A stretch of DNA of 64,000 nt from Hyphomicrobiaceae bacterium (GCA_020638055.1 JACKJH010000001.1:1-64000); one strand, 5' to 3'. Shown: positions 25,613 through 35,679, counted from the stretch's first letter. Program-made: numbers and translations. Notes: generated by a model from the sequence alone, not told the origin.

Positions 25613-26585
25613 TTACCTAACGCCCATGACCTGCATGACAGCGGGGCCCATGATCACAACGAACAATACGGGCAGGAAGAATATGATCATTGGAACGGTC
25701 AGCTTTGGCGGCAATGCTGCAGCTTTCTTCTCGGCTTCAGAAAAACGCATGTCACGGTTTTCCTTTGCCATCACGCGCAGTGCCTGGCCGACCGGGGTAC
25801 CGTAGCGCTCTGCCTGGATCAACGCCGTCGCCACCGCCTTGACACCTGGGATACCTGTGCGCTTGCCGAGATTCTCGAACGCGATGCGGCGGTCGGGCAG
25901 GTATGATAATTCTGCCGTCGTCAAAGAGAGTTCCTCGGCGAGCTCGATCGACTGAGTGCCTGCCTCCTTGGCCACGCGGGCAAAAGCTGCCTCTACCGAC
26001 ATGCCCGATTGCACGCAAATAAGAAGCATGTCGAGTGAGTCCGGGAATGCCTGCCTGATGGACTGTCTGCCGCTTTTTTCATGCGGTTATCAAGAACAGG
26101 TTGGGCATATAGAAGCCGGTGAATCCTACGCCAAGCGCTATGAGGACCTTGACGGCGGGCGGATATTCAAAGCCGGTGCCGAACATGTAGATAAGCGTCA
26201 CGACGAACAAGACCGGCGGCAATGCGACACGGAAGAACATGTAGGCAATCAAGATGCGCCTGGCTTCGAAGGCCAGCCATCTTCAGCTTGTTTCGAACTT
26301 CGTCATTGTCGAAGCGCGACTTGAGGTCGAGCATGTCGACGACCTGCTGCATGTAGCCTTTCGGCGCCTGTCTCGTAGCAACCTTTGCCATCTTTGGTCG
26401 AGATCTCCGCAAGGCGCGAGGCACGCATTTTATCGCGCTCATCGCCATCACCTTCATGCGCTGCCCGATGCGATCACGCTCCAGCAGAGGTACGCAATGG
26501 TAAGCACGGTTGCAAAGGCTGAGATAGCGGCCAGCATCGTCATGATGAATTGGGGACGCGTTACAAACTCAGCCATATCCGTCAT
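25613..26585 (-). pseudogene. tadC: TadC, frameshifted (Flp pilus inner-membrane protein)
   Basis: TadC is a T2SS-F-type membrane platform of the Flp pilus. The C-terminal part is in one frame (25613-26029): MLLICVQSGMSVEAAFARVA and KLTVPMIIFFLPVLFVVIM. Upstream pieces in other frames read VVDMLDLKSRFDNDEVRNKL and MAEFVTRPQFIMTML, the family N-terminus (start 26585). At least three indels are needed to join them; one is an extra T in a T6 run at 26074-26079. The protein sequence is otherwise conserved. This is either recent decay or sequence error. Confidence 0.75.
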
Positions 26586-26650
26586 GTGAGTTTCCTCAGT
26601 TCACTATCGTCGAACAGGTTGCTGCGCCACCACGCCGCGCAACCGTGTTT

Positions 26651-27654
26651 TCAGAATTTGAAGTTGATCATCTTGCGCATCACCATGACGCCGCAGAACA
26701 TCCAGAAGGCGGATAGCAACAGCAGCATACGGCCGTTGGGCGTTGTCCAAAGCAAGGAGATGTAATCTGGCGAGGTCAGGAAGACGAGGATGCCAACGAC
26801 GGGCGGCAGCGATGCCAGGACGCCGGCCTGACGCCTTGGCTTCGGCCGACATGCCTTGACCTTCTGCTGCAATCTTATGCGGTCGCGTAGAACACCTGAG
26901 AGGTTGCCCAATGCGCCTCCGATAGGTTGCCGCCTGACTTCTGCTGGATCGCAACAACAACTGCGAAGAACTTTCACTTCGGGCAGGGGCACGCGCTGCA
27001 TCAGACGGTCAAGGCATTCACTCATCGGCACGCCAACTCTTTGCTGCTCGACGACTTCCGCAATCTCGGTAGAAATGGGAACCGGGGCTTTCGCGCGCAA
27101 TGATCCCGAGGCATTCGTTCAGCGGCAGGCCCGACTTGATACCGCGAACGATAACGTCGATCGCGTTTGCGAACTCCTTAAGAAACTTCGCCTGTCTGGC
27201 ATTGGTTCGCGCCCGTGATGTACCAGCGCGGGCAAACCGAAAGCGCCGACAAATCCAAGGATGGGGGCGGCTGCCAGGGCGCGCCTGGCAAGGCGATGAT
27301 AAACTGACCGCGGCACAAACGATACCGGTGATGACGCTCGATATCCAAAAGGTCTTCATCGTAACATGTCGAGCCAGCGCGCTGCAGACGAAGGCGCATG
27401 TCAACTTTCTCGTTTTCTGCCGTGATCTGATGTCCTTCAGCGTATCAGCGACGGCCTTGCGCCGCGCAGAGGCCTGCTCGTTCGCGGCACGTCGCTCGCT
27501 GGCGACCTTGGCGCCAACGGAAACGGCATTCAGGCGTTTCTCGGCCTGCTTTGCGCCAGAGAAATAGGGATCTATGAGCGCGGAAAATAATGGCGCCAAC
27601 CGCCAGAGCTCCCCACCGCCATTTGCAATCTGGGCTTGTATCGAAATCAGCCAT
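26651..27654 (-). pseudogene. tadB: TadB, frameshifted (Flp pilus inner-membrane protein)
   Basis: TadB is the partner platform protein of TadC. Pieces in three frames fit one family member: the start MADFDTSPD at 27654 (overlapping cpaF), then SALIDPYFSGAKQAEKRL, KFLKEFANAIDVIVRGIKSG with LPLNECLGIIARES, and finally VPMSECLDRLMQRVPLPEVK and ALGNLSGVLRDR, ending MVMRKMINFKF. Five or so indels separate them. Between breaks the residues look well conserved, and no nonsense mutations were noticed apart from those in shifted frames. Confidence 0.75.
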
Positions 27655-29137
27655 TGCTTTCTCCCATCGGATTGCCGTGTGCGTCGAGAACTTCGGAGGC
27701 GGCCAGCGCATCGGCCAGACGGCTTTCTTCCTTGTAGTAGAGGGCGCGGTCCCAGAACCGTGGGCGCGCGATGCCGGTCGAACGATGACGTCCTACCAGC
27801 TTCCCATTGGGGTCCTCGCCTATGATGTCATAGACAATCAGGTTCTGCAGCGTGACGACCTCGTCTTCCATGCCGACCACCTCGGTGACATGGGTTACCT
27901 TTCTCGAACCATCGCGCAGACGCGAGGCCTGGATGATGACGTCGATCGAGCCGACGATCATCTCGCGAATGGTCTTAACCGGCAGTGCGAAACCACCCAT
28001 CATGATCATGGATTCAAGTCGACTGATGGCTTCACGCGGGCTGTTGGCATGCAGCGTGCCCATCGAACCGTCATGGCCCGTATTCATTGCCTGCAGGAGA
28101 TCGAAGGCCTCGGGTCCACGGACCTCGCCGACGATGATTCGCTCGGGACGCATACGCAGACAGTTCTTGACGAGATCGCGCATCGTGATCTCGCCTTCGC
28201 CTTCAAGGTTCGGCGGGCGGGTTTCAAGGCGAACCACGTGTGGCTGCTGCAGCTGAAGCTCGGCGGAGTCCTCGCACGTGATGACACGCTCGTCGTGATC
28301 GATCGAACCGGTCAAGCAATTGAGCAACGTCGTCTTGCCGGAACCGGTACCGCCGGAGATCAGAACGTTGCAGCGCACGCGTCCGATGATCTCCAGGATG
28401 GTCTTGGCTTGCGGCGTGATCGAGTTGAACTTGACGAGCTGTTCGAGCCGCAACCGGTCCTTCTTGAACTTACGGATGGTGAGTGCCGGGCCATCAATAG
28501 ACAGTGGCGGCGCGATCACGTTGACACGGCTGCCATCGGGGAGACGCGCGTCGCAGATCGGGCTCGATTCGTCGACACGGCGGCCGACCTGGCTGACGAT
28601 ACGCTGACAGATGTTCATCAGCTGCGTATTGTCGGAGAACCTGACGTTGGTCTTCTGCACCTTGCCGCCGACCTCGATGTAGGTCGTATCAGCGCCATTG
28701 ACCATGATGTCAGCGATGTCGTCGCGCGCCAGCAATGGCTCCAGGGGACCATAACCGAGCACGTCGTTGCAGATGTCTTCGAGCAGCTCTTCCTGCTCGG
28801 CAATCGACATGACAACGTTCTTGACCTGGATGATCTCGCTGACGATGTCGCGGATCTCCTCGCGCGCCGCCGCCGCATCGAGCTTGGCGAGCTGGGTCAG
28901 GTCGATCGTATCGATCAGCGCGTTGAAGACCGTCGTCTTGACGTCATAGTACTCTTCGGAGTGCCTACGCTGCGGCGTCTGGATGCTCACGCACCTGCGG
29001 TTTGGCGGGTGCCGGTGCTTGACGTGGCTTGAACCGCACTTGACATGCGCCTGATTTCGCGGATCCGCAACCTGAGCCTGCCATATGCGGCGGTGCCATA
29101 GGGCGCAGCTGGCCGGAGGAACGGGGCGGTGCCGCAC
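27647..29137 (-). CDS. cpaF: CpaF/TadA Flp pilus assembly ATPase (N-terminus frameshifted)
   Basis: The secretion ATPase that powers Flp pilus assembly. The core is complete: SEEYYDVKTTVFNALIDTID, LEDICNDVLGYGPLEPLLA, Walker A GGTGSGKTTLLN, the Asp box ITCEDSAELQLQQPHVVRLE, Walker B RIIVGEVRGPEAFD and the His box GHDGSMGTLHANSP. The natural start is probably MFGRRS at 29229; the linker between it and about 28965 needs one or more frame changes, so the first 60 residues of this frame are not native. The sequence after SEEYYD is open to the stop. It overlaps tadB by 8 nt. Confidence 0.85.
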   Translation of the reverse strand: MRHRPVPPASCALWHRRIWQAQVADPRNQAHVKCGSSHVKHRHPPNRRCVSIQTPQRRHSEEYYDVKTTVFNALIDTIDLTQLAKLDAAAAREEIRDIVSEIIQVKNVVMSIAEQEELLEDICNDVLGYGPLEPLLARDDIADIMVNGADTTYIEVGGKVQKTNVRFSDNTQLMNICQRIVSQVGRRVDESSPICDARLPDGSRVNVIAPPLSIDGPALTIRKFKKDRLRLEQLVKFNSITPQAKTILEIIGRVRCNVLISGGTGSGKTTLLNCLTGSIDHDERVITCEDSAELQLQQPHVVRLETRPPNLEGEGEITMRDLVKNCLRMRPERIIVGEVRGPEAFDLLQAMNTGHDGSMGTLHANSPREAISRLESMIMMGGFALPVKTIREMIVGSIDVIIQASRLRDGSRKVTHVTEVVGMEDEVVTLQNLIVYDIIGEDPNGKLVGRHRSTGIARPRFWDRALYYKEESRLADALAASEVLDAHGNPMGESNG

Positions 29138-29248
29138 TCGGCACCTGCTGCGACGGCGCGATGCTCTGCGATGTTTGCTGCGAGATGCGACCGCCGTTGA
29201 CCGCCGTCACCGGAACGCCTTCCAAACATGGGCTACGTACTCCTATTT

Positions 29249-30532
29249 CTATCTTTTGAGCTTCAGCTTCTCGAGCAACGGTGCAAGGGCCGACTTCTTC
29301 TCCACGCGTGCCTCCTTGCGATGGGCAAGTGCCATCGCGATGTCACGGAAGAACGGCGCGGATTTCGCTTTGGGATTCAGTTCCTCGATCATCTGCCCGT
29401 TGTTGGCTGCCTGACCGAAGGTCTCGCTATCGAACTCGATGACCGCAGTGGCCTCGATGCCGAGCGCCTGCTCGAACTCGCGGACCGAAATTTCCGGCCG
29501 CTTCGGCATGCCGACCATGTTGATGACGAGATGCGGCGGCGAGTCGTTCTTCCGCGATCCTTTGAGCAGATCGATCACGTTCTTTGCGTTGCGCAGGTTG
29601 GCGAGGTCGGGTGCGGCGGTGATCACAACCTCGTCGGACTGCATGAGGATGCGTTTCGACCACGACGTCCATACGTGAGGCAGGTCGACGACAACGTAGG
29701 GTACGTTCTGGCGTGCAACGTCGAGGACCATGTCGCAGGATTCAGCCGACAGATCGTAGTCCCGGTCGAGCACAACGGGTGCCGCGAAGATCGAAAGATG
29801 CTCCGAACACTTCGTGAGAAGGCGATCGAGGAGGACTTCGTCCAAGCGCTCCGGGCTCGACAACGCCTCGGCGATGCCCTGCACGGGATCCTGGTTGAAA
29901 TCGAGCCCCGTCGTACCGAAGGCCAGGTCGAGGTCTGCGATGATAACGTTGGAGGATAGCGCTTCGGAGAGTGTCCAGGAAACGTTGTGGCAGATCGTCG
30001 AAGAGCCGACACCTCCCTTGGCGCCAACGAAGCTCAGCACGTGGCCGACTGGATCTGAGTCCGGATCGTTATAGAGGTTGGAGATTCCTTCCATCACCTG
30101 CAGGGGCGACGTCGGCGCGATAAGGTATTCACTTACGCCGCGCTTCAGCAGCTCGCGGTAGAGGATGACGTCGTTGGCGTGCCCAGCCACGATGACCTTG
30201 GTACCTGCATCGCAGCACTCGGCCAGCCTGTCGAGCTCCGTCAGCACCTGGTTCCGCGGCAACCGCGATTCCACGATGATGAGATTTGGTGTCGGGCTCT
30301 CCTGGTAATGGGCGACTGCCGCACTAATCCCGCCCATGTGGATCGAGACGTGCGCCTTCGTCAGGCGCCGGTCCTCGGCTGCCACCTGCAGCGTCTCTGC
30401 CATCTGCGGCGTCTCGCAGAAGCACTGGATCGAGATCCGCGGATCGGGCGTGCATCGTATTCCGGGCATCCCACCACCCGACTCCAGAGGCTCGTCTGCG
30501 TAATCAAACTCGGCGAGTTCCTGACCAGACAT
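29249..30532 (-). CDS. cpaE: CpaE/TadZ pilus localisation ATPase
   Basis: A 427-residue intact protein. Residues 30-150 form a receiver-like domain without the usual phosphorylation set (PTPNLIIVESRLPRN). From about 165 there is a MinD/ParA-type ATPase with deviant Walker A GAKGGVGSST, then NVIIADLDLAFGTTGLDFN and YVVVDLPHVWTSW. CpaE places the pilus machinery at a cell pole. The gene is unbroken although its neighbours on both sides are frameshifted. Confidence 0.92.
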   Translation of the reverse strand: MSGQELAEFDYADEPLESGGGMPGIRCTPDPRISIQCFCETPQMAETLQVAAEDRRLTKAHVSIHMGGISAAVAHYQESPTPNLIIVESRLPRNQVLTELDRLAECCDAGTKVIVAGHANDVILYRELLKRGVSEYLIAPTSPLQVMEGISNLYNDPDSDPVGHVLSFVGAKGGVGSSTICHNVSWTLSEALSSNVIIADLDLAFGTTGLDFNQDPVQGIAEALSSPERLDEVLLDRLLTKCSEHLSIFAAPVVLDRDYDLSAESCDMVLDVARQNVPYVVVDLPHVWTSWSKRILMQSDEVVITAAPDLANLRNAKNVIDLLKGSRKNDSPPHLVINMVGMPKRPEISVREFEQALGIEATAVIEFDSETFGQAANNGQMIEELNPKAKSAPFFRDIAMALAHRKEARVEKKSALAPLLEKLKLKR

Positions 30533-30557
30533 TCTGTTCTTCTCCTGAATGCGGATA

Positions 30558-31325
30558 TTATGCGTTCAAACCTGGTTTTGAGGCGGTGGCGGCTACTGGC
30601 CGCCACCTTTGAAATTCTGACCTGTTCGTCGGCCGACTTCTGCGAACCGGTGGTCTCGCCACGGATGTACTTTCCGTAGACGGCATCGCGCCGCTCGCTC
30701 AGACGGTCGGTCATCGTGCGCGGTCCGAGCAGGTCGGCCGGATTTGCAACCTGCATGGCGAAGTTGCGCTGCGTGGCGCAGCCGAAATTGGCGTAAGGAA
30801 CGTTGCCTGGATCATTGGCCAGGTTATCCGGCCACAGTCCGCATTCAGGTGCCTCCGGCGACGTACTGCATGTACGAGATGCGCGCACGGGAGACCGCGA
30901 ACCGTTTGCCGGGTATGGCTCGACGGAGATGGCTGCATCGCCAAAGCTCAGGTCTGCCAAGATCCGGCGAACTTGATGAACCGCCTGCATGGCTGCAACT
31001 TCGTTGGACCCGCCACTGGTGCTGAAATGATCAGGCGGCTGTTGCCGTGTCGCTGACGCGATAGCGCGAGGCGAAAGCGAGTACGTCTGCACGCTGTGCC
31101 GGGGACAATCCGGAAGATCCACGCGAGACAGGCAATGAGTCAGCGTCGAGGGCTCCTGCGAGACCAGGATGGGGTGCCTTTGCGACGGCTCCACCAGCGA
31201 CCATCCTGCAACGCGCGAACCGTCGTCCCCGTGCTTGCAGGCTGCCAGCAAGACCGCCAGACTGCAGGCACCTACCAGTTTCAGTGTCAGGGCCGACTGT
31301 TCAAGCAGGCGGTGTGTCTATTCAT
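30558..31325 (-). pseudogene. cpaD: CpaD, frameshifted (Flp pilus lipoprotein)
   Basis: CpaD is an outer-membrane lipoprotein of the pilus secretin. Pieces in several frames match it: the signal with lipobox LAVLLAAC, HPILVSQEPSTL, GLSPAQRADVLAFASRYRV (another frame), SGGSNEVAAMQAVHQVRRIL with AAISVEPY, and the conserved ANFGCATQRNFAMQVANPAD. At least four indels disrupt the gene. The start at 31325 (MNRHTAC) and the end near 30558 are approximate. Confidence 0.7.
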
Positions 31326-31365
31326 CTTTGGACATGTCCTTCATTCGAGTTCTCCACCACGTCCG

Positions 31366-32986
31366 TTATTCGACGATGAAGCCGTAATCACCCTTGAGAT
31401 CACCCACCGGCGCTTCGGAGCTGCGTCCGTAGATCGCGTTGAGGTGTCCCAGGAGATTGGCTTTCCGGTCACTTGCGTTGGCCAGGCCGTCGATCGGCTT
31501 CGCCAGGTTCTTGCGGGCGGTCGGCTGCACCAGGTAAGGCGTCACAATCACGACCAGCTCTGTCTCCTGCTTAATGAAGTCGCGGCTGCGGAACAGCGTG
31601 CCGAGAACCGGAAGATCCTTCAGGCCCGGGAACCCGTCGATGTTCTGGCGCACGTCATTGGACAGCAGGCCGGCCATTGCCAGGGAGCCACCTGACGGAA
31701 GCTCGATCGTCGACTTGGCAGCGCGCTTCTTGAGAGCCGGGATGGAGATTGCGGACAGCGTAACAGCACCGTTGTTCGTGAGCTCGGAAACCTCTGTCTC
31801 GATCTTCAGGCTGATGCGGCCTTCTGACATGACGATCGGGGTGAACGCCACACCGACACCGAACTCCTTGTAAGTCACAGAGAGCTGACCCGTGCTATCC
31901 ACCATGGGAATGGGGTATTCACCACCGGCCAGGAACTTTGCTGTTTCGCCAGAGATAGCCGTGAGGTTGGGCTCGGCAAGCGTTCGGATCAGGCCGTTGC
32001 GCCCCAGGCGCGGATCGCATGCGAGATCTTCTGCTCCCATTGCTCCACTCGCCGTTGCTGCCGCTGTTAGTAAATGTGTCTGGCAATTGCCCAATATTAC
32101 AGTTGCTGAACCCACCGGCTAAACAAGGATGCTGAGGGCCAATCGGAATACCGGGCATCGGCAGCGTTCCAAGACCGGCAGCGGCTGTGAGCGGCAGGGC
32201 GTTTTCTGTCAGAAGTGTCGTTGCAAAGTTGCCGGCGTTGATCTGCGCACCAAGGTTGATGCCGAGTTGTTTCATGACCGAGCGCTGGATTTCCGCGACG
32301 GTCACGCGCAACATGACCTGCTCTTCACCTTCGACCTGGAGAAGGTTGATCACCGCCTCGTCAGCCATGTCCTTGGAGAAGTTCTTGATCGCCGCGCCTT
32401 CTGCTTGCTGGGCGGTTTTCGTATCGTATTCAACGGTGACGAACTGCTTGGCGATGTTGGAAGCGCGCATGGAGTCGGCAGGATTGCGAACGCTACCGGT
32501 GAGGATCACCGTCTGGTTCATCATTTCCACCTTGATGCGCGCGCCCGGAATAATGCGGTTGAGCAGATCCTCGATGCCGCCCGTCTCGCGCTCGACGTAA
32601 AGCTCGAAGGTTGCGAGTTGCTGCCCGTCCGCGCCGAAGAAGAATGCATTTGCTTCGCCGATGCGGCGCGCCAGCAAGAATACGCGATTGGAGCTGAGCA
32701 CTACGGCATCCATGACCTGCGGGTTGGACACCAGAACGTCCCTGACATCCTGCGGAAACTCGACCAGGACCGATTTGCCAAGCCCCACGCGCGCCGACCG
32801 GCGGATGGGAAATTGGGTATCGGCAGCGATCTTCAACAATGACTGATGCGCATTGATCGTCCCACGGGGTGCCGGCAGGTCCTGCGCGACTGCCTCAGCA
32901 CCCGGCACTATGCCGGCGGCGAACGCCAACAGACCAGCAATAGCTGCCAGCGTGGCTCCAAATGCCTTTTTCGTTTTATTCAACAT
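31366..32986 (-). pseudogene. cpaC: CpaC secretin, frameshifted in the middle
   Basis: CpaC forms the outer-membrane secretin ring of the Flp pilus. The N-terminal 300 residues (31919-32986 frame) start with a signal peptide and contain VGLGKSVLVEFPQDVRDVLV and the BON/secretin-N-like segments; the C-terminal 220 residues (31366-32115 frame) contain LIRTLAEPNLTAISGETAKF and ELVVIVTPYLVQP, the secretin core. Joining them needs a shift near 32030-32070, where a G4 run is one candidate. No other disruption is seen. Confidence 0.75.
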
Positions 32987-33024
32987 CGATATTCCGCCTT
33001 CCGACGACCTACGTTTTGATCTGC

Positions 33025-33832
33025 TTAATTCACGCCGTACGCACGCGAACGGCTGCCGTAACGCAAGATACGGATGGCATTGCCGCGTTCTTCGTTGATA
33101 TTGCTGCCTTCAGACGGCCCGCCGCCGTTCTTGAGGTCAGCTACGCTTCTGAGTGAAAGTGTTACGTCGCCCATCTGGTTGCCCAAAGCGAGCAACTCGG
33201 CCTGGCGCGGCGTCAGTTCCAATGTAGCCGTTGTACCTTCCGCTGACTTCTTGCCTTCCTTGGTCTCGATTTGCTGACCAATGGCGAGGACGCGGACGTT
33301 GGTGAAGAGCGTGTCGCTGACAAAACTCTCCTGGCCACCTTTGCCGCGCATACGGCGTATCAGGATAACGTCAACGTGGTCATTTGGCAGGATGAGCCGG
33401 CCAACTGCTTTTTCCTCATCGCGGATCTTGGTGGAGATCGCGCGCATTCCTGCAGGCAGGATCGCGGCAAGCACGCCGCCGCTGCCCGATGCAATCAGCT
33501 TGTGTTCGGTAATCGGCTCACCGGCGAGGAAGGGGGGCGCGTGCAATGCGCCCTGCCAGCTCACGCTCGGCCTTGCGACCGCGATCCTTGCTGATGAAAC
33601 TGCTGGTTACGGCATCCTTGGGCCAGGTCTGCCAGCGAAAGTGCCCTTCGGTGACGACTTCGCCCAACGGAATGTCAGACCGGGCAACAAGCACCTCTGT
33701 GGTATTGAGCGCTTTTTGCTGGTTCTGTGGCGGTGGCGGCGGTGGCGCACTTATCATCGCCTTCATCAAAACAAATGCGCCCAGTCCGGCGACGCCGGCG
33801 ATACCGATACCTATCAATTGTGATTTTTTCAT
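33025..33832 (-). pseudogene. cpaB: CpaB, frameshifted by one base
   Basis: CpaB is a periplasmic/inner-membrane RcpC-type assembly protein. N-terminal frame: MKKSQLIGIGIAGVAGLGAF, then EVLVARSDIPLGEVVTEGHF with the SAF domain and ending ELAGRIARAP. C-terminal frame: LAGEPITEHKLI, VLAAILPAGMRAISTKI and the rest to 33025. A single extra base in a G6 run at 33532-33537 (C6 on the coding strand) explains the break: five bases restore GCACGCGCCCCCTTCCTC in frame. This is a strong homopolymer-length explanation. Confidence 0.8.
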
Positions 33833-33989
33833 CGCTAAACGGTCCTCTCAAACCCGAAGGCTCGAAGCAAAAGTCCCGTTCAATGTGCGCGACAAAAGTC
33901 AATGTGAGGTTAATCTTCGCATCAAAACGAGACGAACCCGCTTGGAGTGCGAAATATATGGAGAAATGCGTTGCTTGTGCAGCAATCGA

Positions 33990-34493
33990 TCAAAAAGCCA
34001 GACCGTGAAAGAATGCCGTCTGGGGGTAGATCCAGAGCGCGGAAGCAGAGATGGCGAGGCCGTATGGCATGCCGTTTCCCTGTGCCTGCAGGCGCAAAAC
34101 CCAAGCGGGTCCACGCACCGAACCCTCAGGAAAATGGTTTCGCATATAGAGGAAAGCAACTGACAGCAGAGCACCCGCGATTGAAACGCCGAGAAAATAC
34201 GGCAGGAGTTGATCGAAACCGATCCAAAGAGACGAAGCCGCCAGTAGCTTGGCATCACCGCCACCGAATACGCCAAGAGCAAACAGGACAAAGCATATCG
34301 CTAAAACAGCCGCGCCCGTGGCTAGATGCTCCAAGACTTGTTGCTGCGACAAGCCGGCAGCATAAGCTGCCACGAAGAAGGCGGCGACAAGCAGGATGGA
34401 TACCCGGTTGGGTATTGTCATCGTCAGCATGTCCATCGCCGCGGCAAATGCCATCACTGCTGGAAACAGAAGAAGGAGCGACTGATCGATCAT
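33990..34493 (-). CDS. cpaA: CpaA/TadV prepilin peptidase
   Basis: A 167-residue, about five-helix aspartyl prepilin peptidase (A24 type, short form), which cleaves Flp prepilins. The conserved Asp pair is visible in AMDMLTMTIPNR and GGGDAKLLAAS (the GxGD motif). Start MIDQSLLLLFPAV is preferred by family match over the GTG at 34541; the ribosome site is weak. The gene is intact and lies between the pilin genes and cpaB. Confidence 0.88.
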   Translation of the reverse strand: MIDQSLLLLFPAVMAFAAAMDMLTMTIPNRVSILLVAAFFVAAYAAGLSQQQVLEHLATGAAVLAICFVLFALGVFGGGDAKLLAASSLWIGFDQLLPYFLGVSIAGALLSVAFLYMRNHFPEGSVRGPAWVLRLQAQGNGMPYGLAISASALWIYPQTAFFHGLAF

Positions 34494-34583
34494 TTCACTT
34501 ACTCTGAACTGACAAACGTTGAACGGTCTTAATGATCCCACGATGGCGTAAATTGGTTGTGAAAGCCAAAACGCGCATCCGCA

Positions 34584-34757
34584 CTAAAATCCAGCACTCA
34601 AAAGAGTGAAGATGTTTATGAGCTCACCGGAAATCGAGCGAAGCAATCCGATAATCGACACACCGATGATGAGCGCGAGCAATCCGTACTCGATATTCGC
34701 TCCACCCTGTTCATCCGCCGCAAACTTGTTGATCATGCCAGGCACTCGATAACTCAT
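34584..34757 (-). CDS. Second Flp-type pilin
   Basis: A 57-residue prepilin too short for most gene finders. It reads MSYRVPGMINKFAADEQGG, then the processing region GANIEYGLLALIIGVSIIG. The motif G-x4-E-Y fits cleavage by the TadV peptidase and the following 20 residues are the hydrophobic spine. It differs in sequence from the pilin at 34947, so it could be a minor pilin. It has no obvious promoter of its own; the strong hairpin after the first pilin lies 130 bp upstream. Confidence 0.82.
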   Translation of the reverse strand: MSYRVPGMINKFAADEQGGANIEYGLLALIIGVSIIGLLRSISGELINIFTLLSAGF

Positions 34758-34889
34758 GTTTTCGTTTCTGCATCATGCAGGGTGAGCGGTATCTGTTCTC
34801 TAAAGATTTGAGAGAAATGTGCGGCGGCAGGCCTTATCTGGAATTTGATGTGCGAGAAAATTCCGCAACCTTGAAGCGTTGGAATGAAA

Positions 34890-34923
34890 TAAAAAAACGG
34901 CGGAGCTTGGAGGCCCCGCCGTT
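34890..34923 (-). terminator. Intrinsic terminator after the first pilin
   Basis: On the minus strand AACGGCGGGG...CTCCGCCGTT is followed by seven Ts (TTTTTTTATTT). The stem of at least 8 bp, about 24 nt past the pilin stop, is a standard intrinsic terminator. It would let the major pilin mRNA exceed the rest of the locus by partial readthrough. Confidence 0.8.
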
Positions 34924-34946
34924 CTTCATGAATAGTGGTATTGAGA

Positions 34947-35120
34947 TTAGAGAGCGCTCTGCAATGCCGTGGAGATCGCGGTGTAGACGTTGATCAGGTC
35001 ACCCTTGACGATCTGCAGCGTGGTGATGATGGCGACCGACAGAAGGGCGGCGATCAGGCCATATTCGATTGCGGTTGCACCAGACTCATCGTTGGCGAAG
35101 CGAGCGAAAAGATTCTTCAT
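34947..35120 (-). CDS. pilA: Flp pilin, major subunit
   Basis: A 57-residue Flp pilin: MKNLFARFANDESGATAIEY, then GLIAALLSVAIITTLQIVKG and DLINVYTAIS. The cleavage motif SG-ATAIEYG is canonical, and Glu/Tyr follow it as required by TadV. Ribosome site GGGAGAG lies 6 nt upstream. The strong terminator behind it and the long AT-rich leader fit an abundantly expressed subunit. Confidence 0.92.
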   Translation of the reverse strand: MKNLFARFANDESGATAIEYGLIAALLSVAIITTLQIVKGDLINVYTAISTALQSAL

Positions 35121-35307
35121 GACAACTCTCCCAAAGAGCTAACTAGCTACTGTTGACCAGTTCGACAGCGGGTCATTCCGTGTGTCTGAACTGTCTCGAC
35201 TTTACGCACCACCTCTTAACAAGCGATGAATACTCAAATATTTTCTCCATTTTTTGAAATAGTCTCAAGGTAATAAATAATAAACCAAACCGTCAAAATA
35301 GTAAAAA

Positions 35308-35339
35308 TCAAGTATTATAACTTATTATTCAAGTATTAT
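35308..35339. promoter_or_regulatory. Two direct repeats upstream of pilA
   Basis: TCAAGTATTAT occurs at 35308-35318 and at 35329-35339, exactly 21 bp (two helical turns) apart. Such phasing suits two molecules of a DNA-binding protein on one face of the helix. The binding protein is not identified. Confidence 0.35.
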
Positions 35340-35386
35340 TAGCGGTAGATTTGTGTTCGTGTCTTGTATTTTGATGAAAAATTTGA

Positions 35387-35401
35387 TTAACTAATGGTTA
35401 T
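35387..35401. promoter_or_regulatory. CtrA-like site upstream of pilA
   Basis: TTAA-CTAATGG-TTAT differs by one base from the CtrA consensus TTAA-N7-TTAA. pilA is under CtrA in Caulobacter, so the position is plausible, but the site is imperfect and the surrounding DNA is A/T rich. Confidence 0.3.
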
Positions 35402-35679
35402 TCTGATTTTTTATGGAAACTGTTCTTAAGTTTCGAAGTATATTTTTTCAACCAGCGCCCAAGCCAACACCTTGTTGACACCAATAGCCTTGTGTTCACT
35501 TTGAGAGCTTCTTGCGCACCATTCGATGCTTTGTGTGCATTTTTGCGCTGACAGCGCCATTTGGCTGGTGTGCACGGTGGTGCGTTGATCGCTGTATCCT
35601 CATTTCCGGACAGGCGTTTGCACTCCGTTTACCTTTTCCTGAGCTAATACCCTTCAGCGACCAGCCTGGAGAGTGGAAG

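Larger units (their letters stand above)
35121..35679. other. AT-rich divergent promoter region of the pilus locus
   Basis: About 560 bp between pilA and the CpaC-N-like gene. The part 35220-35460 is markedly A/T rich compared with the rest of the window. It holds the two direct repeats and the CtrA-like site listed separately, but no supported gene (an in-frame extension of the downstream gene crosses it). Confidence 0.6.

Noticed and set aside
27590..29032. Long plus-strand open frame of 480 residues
   Set aside because: It is antisense to cpaF, whose protein has all ATPase motifs; the opposite frame is Asp/Val/Leu low-complexity sequence typical of a shadow.
29228..29959. Plus-strand open frame of 243 residues
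   Set aside because: It is antisense to cpaE, an intact recognised gene, and has no family resemblance.
34785..34993. Plus-strand open frame of 72 residues
   Set aside because: It runs antisense across the pilin terminator and the pilin gene; a shadow.
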